From NCBI RefSeq assembly GCF_003865095.1, contig NZ_BHYK01000002.1, forward strand, positions 30,705 through 94,704: a DNA stretch of 64,000 bases, in the 5' to 3' direction. The notes beneath the pieces were generated by a model. It saw nothing but the letters and a program-made list of their open reading frames with translations. It did no database searches and was not told the DNA's origin. Source of the DNA: Clostridium tagluense. Lineage in GTDB: Bacteria > Bacillota > Clostridia > Clostridiales > Clostridiaceae. The stretch's first letter is position 1, and each line of letters begins with the position of its first letter. Shown in pieces: positions 8,038-16,915 of this stretch. The position numbers were made by a program, and so were the translations under genes.

Positions 8038-9651
8038 ATGAAAGAAAATAAGATGGTGTTTATTACCTGCGTAAATGATGAAGATTTATATCAGAAATGC
8101 TTATCATATATTAAAAAACTTCAAGTGCCTGAATGTATGGAAATTGAAATAATAGCAATAAGAGATGCTAAAAGCATGACCTCGGCTTATAATTTGGCTA
8201 TGTTGAAAAATGATTCTAAATATAAAGTTTACCTTCATCAGGATGTTTATATACAAAATACAAATTTCATTTTTGATATATTAAATGTGTTCAAAAGAGA
8301 TGTAAAAATAGGTCTTATAGGTATGATAGGTGCAAAAATTATTCCAGTATCAGGAATTTGGTGGGAAGATAATTGTAGAGTAGGAAAAGTTTATAGCAGT
8401 CATAGCGGAGCTATGGAATTACTTAAATTTGATGAAGGTAAAGACTTGTATACTGAATTAAAAGGAATAGATGGACTGATAATGATAACACAATATGATT
8501 TACCTTGGAGAGAAGACATATTTGATGGATGGCATTTTTATGATATTTCACAAAGTGTTGAATTCATACGCAAAGGATTTAAGGTAGTTGTTCCCAAACA
8601 GCAAGTTGCATGGTGTATTCATGATTGTGGATATGTAAATACAAATGGATTTGAAGAATATAGAAATAAATTTTTAGACAATTATTCCAAAGACATATTA
8701 CCATTAGTTAGTATATTGATACCTACTTACAATCAAACTTGCTATCTTAAACAAGCTCTTGATTCTGCATTGAATCAAAGTTATAGAAATATTGAAATTA
8801 TTATATGTGATGACAGTACGACGAGTTATGTAAAAGAGTTAGTAGAGAAATATATGCTTAAGAGTAATAAAATTAAGTATATTAATAATGGCGAACCATG
8901 TGGGTTTAGAGGGAAGATTAATAAACAAAAGTGCTTTGAAGCATCATCAGGAGAGTATATAAGCTATTTGTTACATGATGACCTTTACAACTCAAATAAA
9001 ATAGATAGGATGATTAATTACTTCCTTTATGACGATACACTCTCTCTTATAACAAGCTACAGAAGAATGATTAATGAAAATGGTGAATATTTCAGCGATA
9101 GTTTTAGAACCCTATGTCAATATTCTAATGATACTCGTTTAACTGGAGAAGAGGCGGGAAGAAAGATCCTTTTTTCTATGATTAACTATATTGGTGAAGA
9201 AACGACTGCCATGTTTAGGAGAAATGTGGTGGATTTTTATGACACTTACAATACCATCATTGATTATGATGAATATAAAATATATTGTTTAAGTGATATA
9301 GCTTTATGGTTGAATTTATTAAGAAGAGGAAACATGATTTATATTTCTGAACAATTAAGCAATTTTAGAATTCATAACTCTCAGAATTCCTATGATAAGA
9401 TTTTAGTTTGTTGGGCTTCAATTGATTTTTTCAATATGATTATTTCTTCCTATGAAAATAAAGTATTTATTAAAAATAGAAAAGAACTTTTAGAAAGCCT
9501 TATGGCTTGGTATAAGGAGTATGCTGGAGATTTAATTATGTTTAGTAATCTCTATAACCATAGCTTAAAAGATAATGAAGAGATAATGAAACTTAGGGAT
9601 GAATATATAAAATGTTATACTAAATTTATAACTATATTATTGGGAGGTTAA
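8038..9651 (+). CDS. Two-domain glycosyltransferase (GT-A-like domain + GT2)
   Basis: 537 aa. Residues 1-220 resemble the Glyco_tranf_2_5 group (MVFITCVNDEDLYQKCLSYI, YKVYLHQDVYI with the metal-site Asp, GWHFYDISQSVEFIRKGFKV). Residues about 220-500 are a canonical GT2 domain (LVSILIPTYNQTCYLKQALD, ICDDSTTSYVKEL, SYLLHDDLYNSNKI, later ALWLNLLRRG). A GAGGAAGG site lies just before the ATG. It has its own sigma-K-like promoter and a leader similar to that of the 4314 gene, so the two are probably co-regulated. No transmembrane segment is seen. Acceptor and donor are unknown. Confidence 0.85.
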   Translation: MKENKMVFITCVNDEDLYQKCLSYIKKLQVPECMEIEIIAIRDAKSMTSAYNLAMLKNDSKYKVYLHQDVYIQNTNFIFDILNVFKRDVKIGLIGMIGAKIIPVSGIWWEDNCRVGKVYSSHSGAMELLKFDEGKDLYTELKGIDGLIMITQYDLPWREDIFDGWHFYDISQSVEFIRKGFKVVVPKQQVAWCIHDCGYVNTNGFEEYRNKFLDNYSKDILPLVSILIPTYNQTCYLKQALDSALNQSYRNIEIIICDDSTTSYVKELVEKYMLKSNKIKYINNGEPCGFRGKINKQKCFEASSGEYISYLLHDDLYNSNKIDRMINYFLYDDTLSLITSYRRMINENGEYFSDSFRTLCQYSNDTRLTGEEAGRKILFSMINYIGEETTAMFRRNVVDFYDTYNTIIDYDEYKIYCLSDIALWLNLLRRGNMIYISEQLSNFRIHNSQNSYDKILVCWASIDFFNMIISSYENKVFIKNRKELLESLMAWYKEYAGDLIMFSNLYNHSLKDNEEIMKLRDEYIKCYTKFITILLGG

Positions 9652-9663
9652 TAATATAAACTC

Positions 9664-9801
9664 AATGTTGAAGGCGCTGTTGGTTGCATTTGAATTATTA
9701 GCGCACTTCGACATTAGAAGTTTTAGCTGTAATTAATTGACTGAATTTAGTACGTGGTTAGTATCATTGGGGAAAGACGTGTAGATTTCAACCAGCTAAA
9801 A
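9664..9801. other. Structured convergent intergenic region with two inverted repeats
   Basis: Two convergent genes end at 9651 and 9855. Between them one stem pairs 9664-9678 with 9700-9715 (AATGTTGAAGGCGCT against AGCGCACTTCGACATT, one wobble and one bulge). A second inverted repeat pairs TTTTAGCTG at 9721-9729 with CAGCTAAAA at 9793-9801 around a 63-nt loop. The first hairpin may act as a terminator, although no long T-run follows. No gene is visible here. Confidence 0.5.
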
Positions 9802-9854
9802 TTATATTATTCATGCCATAATAGCTAATTTTCAACTATAGAATACTACATAGT

Positions 9855-10961
9855 TTATCCTTTTAGAATAATATTACAAATCATATTAACATCTTCTAAA
9901 TCTAAATCGGCATATAATGGTAATGTTAATATATTATCAGATATTCTTTTTGCAACAGGTGTTTTTTGAATTTCAAACATTCCATTATATGCTTCAAAGT
10001 CACTAGTGATTGGGTAAAAATATTTTCGTGCAAATATATTATTCTGTTGGAGCAAATCAGCAATCTCATCCCTATTCTTACCAAATTCTTTTTTATCAAA
10101 TAGCACTGGAAAGTAACTATAATTTTGAGTGACATTCTTTTGCGAATCGCATAACTTCAAGCCTTTCACGTAAGACAGCAATTCGCGATATCTATTCATT
10201 ACTAAATTCCGTTTTGCAATTTCCTCATTAATATGATTAATATTGCAAAGCCCCATAGCCGCATGCATTTCAGTCATTTTAGCATTGGTTCCAATGATAG
10301 GTACGAATTCTTGACCATCCATTCCAAACTGACGGAGTTTTGCAAATATAGAAGAGTACTTTGAATCACTGTATGTCAAGCCACCACCTTCAACTGTATG
10401 AAAAACCTTCGTAGCATGAAAACTAAACATTGACATGTCCCCAAAATTTCCAATTGCAGTACCGTTTAGCTTTATACCAAAGGCATGTGCAGCATCATAT
10501 ATAACCTTTAGATTATATTTTTTTGCTATTGCATCAATTGCATAAACATCACAAATATTACCATAAACATGAACAGGCATTATCGCTGAGGTTTTTTCAG
10601 TTATAAGTGCCTCAATTTTGCTCACATCAATTGTATAGTCATCTTCATTTATATCACAAAATACAGGAGTTAATCTATTATGCACAATAGCCTGAGTAGT
10701 AGAAGCGAAGGTAAAGGGTGTAGTTATTATTTCGCCAGACAAATCTAGTGCTTGAATAGCAAGTTCAAGTGCGAGATGTCCATTGGCAAATAATGCAATA
10801 TTAGCTACTTGTAGATATTCACCTAATCGCTTCTCTAAAGCTTGGTGTTTTGGTCCGGTATGAGTTAGCCATCTAGTATCCCACATATCTTTTATCTCAC
10901 TAATATACTCTTGATAAGGTGGCATTGATGGCTTAACAACTGGTATTGATTTTAAATTCAT
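9855..10961 (-). CDS. DegT/DnrJ/EryC1/StrS-family PLP sugar aminotransferase
   Basis: 368 aa, normal for the family. It transfers an amino group (from Glu or Gln) to a keto-sugar nucleotide. Visible are the N-terminal PPYQEYISEI, FANGHLALELAI, the PLP-contact DAAHAFG around 156-162, and the Schiff-base lysine in FSFHATKVFHTVEGGG (about K185). It overlaps the upstream oxidoreductase by 4 nt (ATGA), so translation is coupled. It is the third gene of a three-gene operon after a 2,3-dehydratase and a ketoreductase. That order predicts C4 transamination of a 2,6-dideoxy-4-keto sugar to a 4-amino-2,4,6-trideoxyhexose. C3 amination is the alternative. Confidence 0.88.
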   Translation of the reverse strand: MNLKSIPVVKPSMPPYQEYISEIKDMWDTRWLTHTGPKHQALEKRLGEYLQVANIALFANGHLALELAIQALDLSGEIITTPFTFASTTQAIVHNRLTPVFCDINEDDYTIDVSKIEALITEKTSAIMPVHVYGNICDVYAIDAIAKKYNLKVIYDAAHAFGIKLNGTAIGNFGDMSMFSFHATKVFHTVEGGGLTYSDSKYSSIFAKLRQFGMDGQEFVPIIGTNAKMTEMHAAMGLCNINHINEEIAKRNLVMNRYRELLSYVKGLKLCDSQKNVTQNYSYFPVLFDKKEFGKNRDEIADLLQQNNIFARKYFYPITSDFEAYNGMFEIQKTPVAKRISDNILTLPLYADLDLEDVNMICNIILKG

Positions 10962-11998
10962 ATATTCACCCCCCTATTTCTAGCTATTTTAAAAATATCA
11001 TCAATTTGCCTACCTTGCATTTCTATTTTACCGTATGATTCTATGCGTACAACATTGTCTACTATACAATCATAGAAATGATTAATAGATCCTAAAAATT
11101 GGTCATTCATATCAATCTTAAATACTCTATCTTCTTGCTTTTTCAGTAATACTGTAGGTTTAAAGTTTGCAGGTGTAGTAAAAATTCTTGGAGCATAAAT
11201 GCAACCCTCACTTCCCCATATTTCCATTTCACATTTATATGAATTATCCATCCCAAATGAAACTTGAGCGGTAATATGCGCATCATTTTCTAAAGTTGCA
11301 CTTCCAAATACATCTATATTTTGTTCTTTTGCCATATTTAAAGTAGCTGTCATTATTCGTGTTGTTTTACCTAGAAGCAATGTAGACAATTTTATAGGAT
11401 AACCACCGCAATCGAGTAAAGCTCCTCCACCGAGATTTTTGTCATATCTAAAATCTGTAGCGCCTCTATAGGGGAATCCAAAAGCAACTCTAATTTGCCT
11501 AATTTCTCCGATTTCTCTATTATCAATCAATTCAAAAATTTTATTTATCTGCGTATGATAACAAAATGCGTAGTTTTCATGTAGGGCTAATTGTTTTTGA
11601 TCTGCTATTCTAAGCAACTTCTTTGTATCTTCTAAATTCGTTGTAAAAGGTTTTTCCAACAATACATGCTTTCCATACTCCAAAGCTTTTTTAGCCCAAA
11701 CATAATGTAAAGCTGGGGGCAAGGGAATATATACCGCTTCAATGTTATCTGAAGATAGCAGGTCTTGATAACTATTAAAAATTCTACCTTCAAATTCTCT
11801 TCTGAAATTCTCTGCCCTTGCTTGTGATTTTTTGAGCACCATGCTTAAGTCTTGGTCATCAAAAAATTGATTTCGTTCATGAGGTTTTGCAATTGCCACA
11901 CCTTCATACACAAAGCATCTACTTGATTTTAGTGCTGGTAAAAACCTACGAAGAGCAATATCTGATGGTCCTAATATACCTATTCTTAATTTATTCAT
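10958..11998 (-). CDS. Gfo/Idh/MocA-family sugar C3-ketoreductase
   Basis: 346 aa. The N-terminal NAD(P)-binding region starts RIGILGPSDIALRRFLPAL. The family signature EKPFTT is at about 115-120, and GGGALLDCGGYPI marks the alpha/beta substrate domain. In antibiotic sugar pathways, members next to NDP-hexose 2,3-dehydratases (KijD10-like) reduce the unstable 3-keto product to a 2,6-dideoxy sugar; the neighbour here is exactly such a dehydratase. The operon spacing is tight: 1 nt after the dehydratase stop and 4-nt overlap with the aminotransferase. The function is inferred from family plus context. Confidence 0.85.
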   Translation of the reverse strand: MNKLRIGILGPSDIALRRFLPALKSSRCFVYEGVAIAKPHERNQFFDDQDLSMVLKKSQARAENFRREFEGRIFNSYQDLLSSDNIEAVYIPLPPALHYVWAKKALEYGKHVLLEKPFTTNLEDTKKLLRIADQKQLALHENYAFCYHTQINKIFELIDNREIGEIRQIRVAFGFPYRGATDFRYDKNLGGGALLDCGGYPIKLSTLLLGKTTRIMTATLNMAKEQNIDVFGSATLENDAHITAQVSFGMDNSYKCEMEIWGSEGCIYAPRIFTTPANFKPTVLLKKQEDRVFKIDMNDQFLGSINHFYDCIVDNVVRIESYGKIEMQGRQIDDIFKIARNRGVNI

Positions 11999-11999
11999 T

Positions 12000-13388
12000 T
12001 TAAACCTCCAGCAATGAAAGTAGATTTCGCAATTGTATATTTAAGCAATTATTTATTTGTACAAGTGTATTAAGTGTTTTATAATCACACCAAAAATATC
12101 CATGTGGTAAATCCAATGAAATTTCACTTTTTTGAATTTCTATAATTACATTTCGGTTTTGTTCATGATAAAAGCGTCCGCCCTCTTCAGAAAGCAATAT
12201 ATCAACTGCAATACCTTCCTTTGCAAAAAGTTTTTTATAAAACAAGATGGAAATCTCATCTTTACCTCTTTCATCAATACCTTCATCTTGTATAGTGGCG
12301 CCTAATTCTACTCCATCAAAGCAACCAATTTCCGACTTTGCATTTACCAAAAATTTCTTAATTCCATCTTCAACACAGTATATTAAACCAAAAGTGGAAA
12401 TGCCTGTTGCCTCGAAAAGTGGTTGTGTCCAGTTGCTAACTTCACGTCCTTGTATGCATATGTCACAGAAAATCACATGGAAAGGAAATGGTTTGTCACA
12501 GACAAATGCTTTATCTTCCATATGCCAATGTTTTAAACTGTAAAGATCTGTTAACATGGTTTCTATGTCGCTAAACATCTTATGATTATTAAAAGTGTGA
12601 AATATTTCAGTTAATATATGCTGATTGGCAACGCCAGTAAGTGAACGTAAAAGAGTTATATCCTTACATTTGTTTTCGATTTCTTTTAGTTCGTTGTTAT
12701 CCGTATCCATTAGTGAAAAAGGAATGCAAGAAAGAACGGTACGTGTATCCATATTTACTATATTATCCTGACGCATAAATTGTTTAATTTGTCCTAGCGT
12801 CATCCATCTATGAGTAAGTGGTTCAATAATAGGTGCATCCACAATTAAAATAACATTTCGATTTCTTTTTTTTAAAAATCGAGAAGACTGTTCAGATTGT
12901 AATTGATCTACAAGTGTTTGATGTGGTGTTGCTTTTATAAAATATTCAAGAAAAGCAGGTTTCTCACCACCATGTTTTTGCATGAAATTACTCTTTGTTG
13001 CTTGTATAGTTGGTGACAACTGTACTTTATTGATATTCCCTGGTTCGATTTTAGCTTGCATTAAAAAATGTAACACTCCATTAATTTGTTTGCAAATAAT
13101 ACCTAGAAAGCCTATTTCTTGTTGTATGATAATGGGTTGCTCTATAAACAGAGAACCGTTCTGATATTGCTGAATTCCAGATATTGAAAAAAAGCTTTTG
13201 TTTTTGTTAATTATTTTACCATAACCTTTATCATAAAACCAAAATTTACTTTCATCTAAATATATTCTTTTTATTTTAACTTCAAGGCTAGAATTTTCTT
13301 CATCTATCCATTTTATCAAGGATTTAGTTGAATGGAGACCTTCCTTAGTTAACCATGAAATCATTAAATCATAAAATATACTGCTCAC
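12000..13388 (-). CDS. NDP-hexose 2,3-dehydratase (EvaA/TylX3 family)
   Basis: 462 aa, typical of the family, with the expected tandem-repeat layout. The first half has GFLGIICKQINGVLHFLMQA, KIEPGN and VQLSPTIQAT. The second has FGLIYCVEDGIKKFLVNAKS, EIGCFDGVELGATIQD, and the closing segments FYHEQNRNVIIEI and PHGYFWCDYKTLNTLVQ. The enzyme removes the C2 hydroxyl from dTDP-4-keto-6-deoxyglucose to give a 3,4-diketo-2,6-dideoxy sugar. It is first in the minus-strand operon, with a full-match sigma-K-like promoter 77 nt upstream. These enzymes are known mainly from actinomycete antibiotic clusters; its presence with spore-type promoters is unusual. Confidence 0.88.
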   Translation of the reverse strand: MSSIFYDLMISWLTKEGLHSTKSLIKWIDEENSSLEVKIKRIYLDESKFWFYDKGYGKIINKNKSFFSISGIQQYQNGSLFIEQPIIIQQEIGFLGIICKQINGVLHFLMQAKIEPGNINKVQLSPTIQATKSNFMQKHGGEKPAFLEYFIKATPHQTLVDQLQSEQSSRFLKKRNRNVILIVDAPIIEPLTHRWMTLGQIKQFMRQDNIVNMDTRTVLSCIPFSLMDTDNNELKEIENKCKDITLLRSLTGVANQHILTEIFHTFNNHKMFSDIETMLTDLYSLKHWHMEDKAFVCDKPFPFHVIFCDICIQGREVSNWTQPLFEATGISTFGLIYCVEDGIKKFLVNAKSEIGCFDGVELGATIQDEGIDERGKDEISILFYKKLFAKEGIAVDILLSEEGGRFYHEQNRNVIIEIQKSEISLDLPHGYFWCDYKTLNTLVQINNCLNIQLRNLLSLLEV

Positions 13389-13464
13389 AAGTAATCACTT
13401 CCTCAATAAGATTAAAAGGTACAATTACACACTAAAATGTAATATGTATGTATACTTGTAGTAA

Positions 13465-13491
13465 TATCATATGAAACAAATTTGATTTAGT
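13465..13491 (-). promoter_or_regulatory. Sigma-K-like promoter for the deoxyamino-sugar operon
   Basis: On the minus strand AC (13491-13490), 16 nt spacer, CATATGATA (13473-13465), a full match to AC-N16-CATANNNTA. It lies 77 nt before the 2,3-dehydratase start. Confidence 0.6.
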
Positions 13492-13637
13492 GATTATTGT
13501 TAATAAAATTACAATTGTTTTACATTTAATATGAACACCTATGAATTGCAAATAAGGTAAATTGTTTTTTAGCAAAGAACTCACAATGGTTTTATTTGGC
13601 TAGAGAATGTATAGACTATACCTATTATTTTATAATG

Positions 13638-13683
13638 AAAAATACCTATATTATCCTGTTGTTAGGATAATATAAGTATTTTT
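13638..13683. terminator. Bidirectional-type terminator
   Basis: A long stem with arms AAAATACCTATATTATCCT and AGGATAATATAAGTATTTT around GTTGTT (one mismatch), T-rich on the plus side and A-rich on the other. It sits just downstream of the minus-strand gene ending at 13718 and should terminate it. Confidence 0.75.
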
Positions 13684-13717
13684 ATTTCGTTCATAATATA
13701 TTTTTTTCAAAGATGAT

Positions 13718-14545
13718 TTAAACAGTAGCATATACAGATGCAGCTTCAATAATCCCAACTCCTTTTAAAACTACACGCACCTTTTCACTTATAGCATGAG
13801 TTGTAAGAGATTCACCATAGCCACCATCAACAATTAAAGAGGCGCCTTCATTAAACCAAATAAATCCATCATTACTTATCTGTAATTGAGCTACTATGAA
13901 ATATTTATCATTATTAGTAATATAAAAAGTTATACCTGACTGAAAATTGGTATTTACAAAAAAAGAAGGGGTTCCAATTTCGCTAGCCCTAACACTTGGA
14001 AGATCTATTACATGAGAACTAATATTATCGTATGTTATTACTAATTGGGGACATTGTGACAAATTAAAATATTCTCTGCTTCTAAATCTAATAAGTGATG
14101 GCGAATCTTCAGTAGCTAATAACTCAATACCGTAGTTAGGAAAAATATTTTTATACCATGAAAAAACAAAAGTAGTCATATCAATTTCAATATAATTATT
14201 TATTTGAGTATCCATTATATATTCAGAGGTTGAGATAGGCTGAGTTTTTAATTCTGTATTCCAATCCACGGAATCTTCATTAAAACTATTTTTTAGAGGA
14301 TAAGCAATGATTTTTTGAGTGCCACAATAATTTTTTTCATATAAAAATAACTTTAAAATAGCCCTAGAAATAATCATGTTTTTTGAAAGAGAAGATAGGT
14401 CAAACCTTAATAGAGATCTATATAGACAACAATTATTAGAAAAATTGCCTATAAAGAGCTCTTCAGAATGCCCAAAATTACAATTGTTATAATATTTACA
14501 AATGCAGGTATCTGCAGCTGCAATTAATATTACTTCAGTACTCAT
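13718..14545 (-). CDS. DNRLRE-domain surface protein (shorter paralogue)
   Basis: 275 aa. Residues 1-165 form a DNRLRE-type beta domain: the conserved CLYRSLLRFDLSSLSKNMIISRAILKLFLYE, SVDWNT, a helix-containing TFVFSWYKNIFPNYGIELLA, and the closing SLIRFRSREYFNLSQCPQLVITY. Residues about 180-275 form a second beta domain shared with the neighbour at 14758. No signal peptide or sorting motif is present, as is usual for mother-cell-made spore-surface proteins. A GGAGG site precedes the ATG, and a sigma-K-like promoter lies 55 nt upstream. The spore-surface role is inferred from promoter and context; no enzymatic motif is seen. Confidence 0.8.
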   Translation of the reverse strand: MSTEVILIAAADTCICKYYNNCNFGHSEELFIGNFSNNCCLYRSLLRFDLSSLSKNMIISRAILKLFLYEKNYCGTQKIIAYPLKNSFNEDSVDWNTELKTQPISTSEYIMDTQINNYIEIDMTTFVFSWYKNIFPNYGIELLATEDSPSLIRFRSREYFNLSQCPQLVITYDNISSHVIDLPSVRASEIGTPSFFVNTNFQSGITFYITNNDKYFIVAQLQISNDGFIWFNEGASLIVDGGYGESLTTHAISEKVRVVLKGVGIIEAASVYATV

Positions 14546-14599
14546 ACCTGTCCTCCTAGTTTTATGTTTTAATTATGCTAGAGTATTTTGTGAAAAAAC

Positions 14600-14626
14600 A
14601 AAAATATGAATTTTATAAAATAGGGT
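14600..14626 (-). promoter_or_regulatory. Sigma-K-like promoter
   Basis: Minus strand: AC (14626-14625), 16 nt spacer, CATATTTTT (14608-14600), one change from the -10 consensus at its last base. It precedes the gene starting at 14545. Confidence 0.45.
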
Positions 14627-14673
14627 TGTTATATTTAATATGATTTTAATATTTATTATATGTAATACATTAT

Positions 14674-14713
14674 AAAATCTCAGTGAAAGCTTATTGCTTT
14701 CACTGAGTTTTAA
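14674..14713 (-). terminator. Rho-independent terminator
   Basis: A stem of about 14 bp (AAACTCAGTGAAAGC with GCTTTCACTGAGATTT on the minus strand) is followed by a T-rich tail. It ends the gene at 14758-15954. Confidence 0.85.
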
Positions 14714-14757
14714 ATCATTAAAAGAGAGAACAATAGTTAGTTAAACATTTGGTTTAA

Positions 14758-15954
14758 CTATGGTTGTGAGCTGCTATTTGTTATTGTTTGTTTAGCAAAG
14801 TTATTTACTTCACCATTTAAACCTGTTAGATCATTGGTTCCTGTTGCTGTATAGGTGAGAGATATTGTTTCACCAGTTTTTATAGCTGCACTTAATGTGA
14901 GTGTTACAGTTGTCCCTGAAACTGTAGCAGCAGTTACAGTAGGAGCTGTTCCTGAGCTAGTAATAGCAAATGCACCAGTAGCTGCAGTTGTTCCACTCAA
15001 TAATTTAGTCATTGTTAATATCATTGTAACACCAGTTGAAGGAACTGCTCCACTATTTACTCTGGAGGGTACCATATTAGCAAAAGTCTTATAAACAGCA
15101 GTTGCATTTATTGTGTTAGTTGTACCAAAGCCAGTTCCTCTAACTGATAATTTTACATATTTTTTAATTGGTGATACTTCAACGGCGCTTTTTGTACCAG
15201 AAGCAACGGATATTTCACTACCTATATTTTCAAAAGTTCCAGTTCTAGTATCACAAGCTTTAACTGTTACATACACAAAGTCTGCTTCATCATTGTCAAC
15301 TAAATAATTGAAGAAGATATCATTTGATATACCATATATAGTTGTTTCAGCACCTGATTGGAGTGGTTGAATTTGTTGTGGGATTACTATGGTTTCAATA
15401 CCAGGTATATCAGCAGTTACAGTATATTCAATTTCGAGGTTTGGACATAGTTCAGTTTCACTATATTCTCTACTCCAAAAACCGATAGTGGAATTATCAG
15501 CACTTGGACCGGAAATTTCAAAGCCATGATTTGTGCTTTCGTCAGCATACCAAGCTGCAACGGTTTTGGTTAAATTGTCAAAAGAAATAACTGTTCCAAC
15601 GTCTGTAGTTGCAATAGTTTTTTGGGTAGTATCTCCTGAGACTAGAACGGATGAAGTTGGTGCATTAGCGTTTGTTACTTTATATTCATAGAAATTACTA
15701 GTAAGCTGTTTAATATCAGCAGTTGCATCAGCAGTATTATCATTTCTAAATACATAAAGATATAATTTAGCAGAAGTAATTGTAGCATTTGCTGGTATTG
15801 TTGAAAGGTCAAAATAAAGCAAAGCTTTATGAGCAGCTGTGCCAACCTTACCAGTAAATAAAGCAGAATCTTTACCGAAATTTAAGGTAGTAGAACCTAC
15901 AGCTGCAGAAATAAAAGCATCTCTATTATCATAAATAATATTTGTTGTAGCCAT
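14758..15954 (-). CDS. DNRLRE-domain protein with a C-terminal SwmB/Ig-like domain
   Basis: 398 aa. The N-terminal DNRLRE domain has KALLYFDLSTIPANATITSA, KLYLYVFR, AAWYADESTNHGFEISG and GFWSREYSETELCPNLEIEY. A middle beta domain (about 200-290, starting IVIPQQIQPLQSGAETT) is shared with the 275-aa neighbour. The Ala/Thr/Ser-rich tail (about 295-398) resembles SwmB/Ig-like repeats (TAATVSGTTVTLTLSAAI, ETISLTYTATGTNDLTG). It lacks a signal peptide. A full-match sigma-K-like promoter lies 63 nt upstream and AAGGAG precedes the ATG. Its Thr/Ser-rich tail could be a glycosylation acceptor for the nearby transferases; this is inference. Confidence 0.82.
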   Translation of the reverse strand: MATTNIIYDNRDAFISAAVGSTTLNFGKDSALFTGKVGTAAHKALLYFDLSTIPANATITSAKLYLYVFRNDNTADATADIKQLTSNFYEYKVTNANAPTSSVLVSGDTTQKTIATTDVGTVISFDNLTKTVAAWYADESTNHGFEISGPSADNSTIGFWSREYSETELCPNLEIEYTVTADIPGIETIVIPQQIQPLQSGAETTIYGISNDIFFNYLVDNDEADFVYVTVKACDTRTGTFENIGSEISVASGTKSAVEVSPIKKYVKLSVRGTGFGTTNTINATAVYKTFANMVPSRVNSGAVPSTGVTMILTMTKLLSGTTAATGAFAITSSGTAPTVTAATVSGTTVTLTLSAAIKTGETISLTYTATGTNDLTGLNGEVNNFAKQTITNSSSQP

Positions 15955-16016
15955 AACAAAATCTCCTTTTTAAAAATAAATTAATTATTTAATATCTTTT
16001 GTGCTTGTTATCGATA

Positions 16017-16043
16017 TATTATATGAGGTATAAGTAGAAATGT
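16017..16043 (-). promoter_or_regulatory. Sigma-K-like promoter
   Basis: Minus strand: AC (16043-16042), 16 nt spacer, CATATAATA (16025-16017), a full match to AC-N16-CATANNNTA. It drives the DNRLRE gene at 15954. Confidence 0.6.
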
Positions 16044-16209
16044 TGTCCATAAATGCTAATTTTAAAAAAGTCTCAGTTCTTTCAGCGTTTCCAATATCTA
16101 ATTTGATGGTATACTATTATTAAAGTTAATTGAAAATTTTATAAAATCACAAGGAGTCATTATATAATGTGGAGGGTAATTTATAATATAGAGAGGAAGG
16201 TATTAGTTT

Positions 16210-16809
16210 ATGACAGAAAAAGAAAAAATGATAAGTGGAAAGCCATATAAAGCATCTGGAGAAGAATTATCATCTGAACGCCAAGCTGCAAAAGAAATGA
16301 TATTTGACTATAACACCCTACGCCCAAGCGAAGGGAATAAGCGAAATGAAATTCTAAAAAAATTACTAGGTGTAGTCCGAAATGATTTTTATATAGAACC
16401 GCCATTTCGATGTGATTATGGGTATAATATTTCTATCGGAGAAAATTTTTATAGCAATTACAATTGCACTATTTTAGATTGTGCTAAGGTTACAATTGGT
16501 GATAATGTTATGTTTGCACCAAACGTAAGCCTTTTTACAGCAGGCCATCCTATTCATTTTGAACCACGAAATGCAGGACTTGAATATGCCTTTCCAATTA
16601 ATATAGGGAATAATGTTTGGTTAGGTGGCGGTGTTATAGTGAATCCAGGAGTTACAATTGGTGATAATGTAGTTATTGGTTCTGGTAGTGTTGTAACTAA
16701 AGATATTCCGCCTAATTCTATAGCTGTTGGTAATCCTTGTAAAGTAATAGGAGAAGTTACAGAGGAAGATAAGAAATACTATTTTAAAAAATTGAAATTT
16801 AATGATTAA
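16210..16809 (+). CDS. maa: Maa/LacA-type sugar O-acetyltransferase
   Basis: 199 aa. The N-terminal Mac domain (EKMISGKPYKASGEELSSER, LRPSEGNKRNEILKKLLG) precedes a left-handed beta-helix of hexapeptides. These include the active-site TAGHPIHFEPRNAGLEYAFP with its catalytic His, IGNNVWLGGGVIVNPGVTIG and GSVVTKDIPPNSIAVGNPCK. The family uses acetyl-CoA to acetylate maltose, galactosides or similar sugars. A GAGAGGAAGG site precedes the ATG, and a terminator follows, so it is a single-gene unit. It could be a general detoxification enzyme or could modify the local glycan; nothing in sequence decides. Confidence 0.9.
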   Translation: MTEKEKMISGKPYKASGEELSSERQAAKEMIFDYNTLRPSEGNKRNEILKKLLGVVRNDFYIEPPFRCDYGYNISIGENFYSNYNCTILDCAKVTIGDNVMFAPNVSLFTAGHPIHFEPRNAGLEYAFPINIGNNVWLGGGVIVNPGVTIGDNVVIGSGSVVTKDIPPNSIAVGNPCKVIGEVTEEDKKYYFKKLKFND

Positions 16810-16836
16810 TTTAGATATATGGTGTTAACAATAAAG

Positions 16837-16876
16837 TTGAGTATAATCTGTTTAAAAGATTATACTCAATTTTATT
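16837..16876 (+). terminator. Rho-independent terminator
   Basis: A perfect 12-bp stem TTGAGTATAATC / GATTATACTCAA with a 9-nt loop, followed by TTTTATT. It ends the acetyltransferase gene. Confidence 0.85.
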
Positions 16877-16915
16877 AATAACTAAGGGTTACAAATAAAG
16901 GAGATTTTTAAAATT

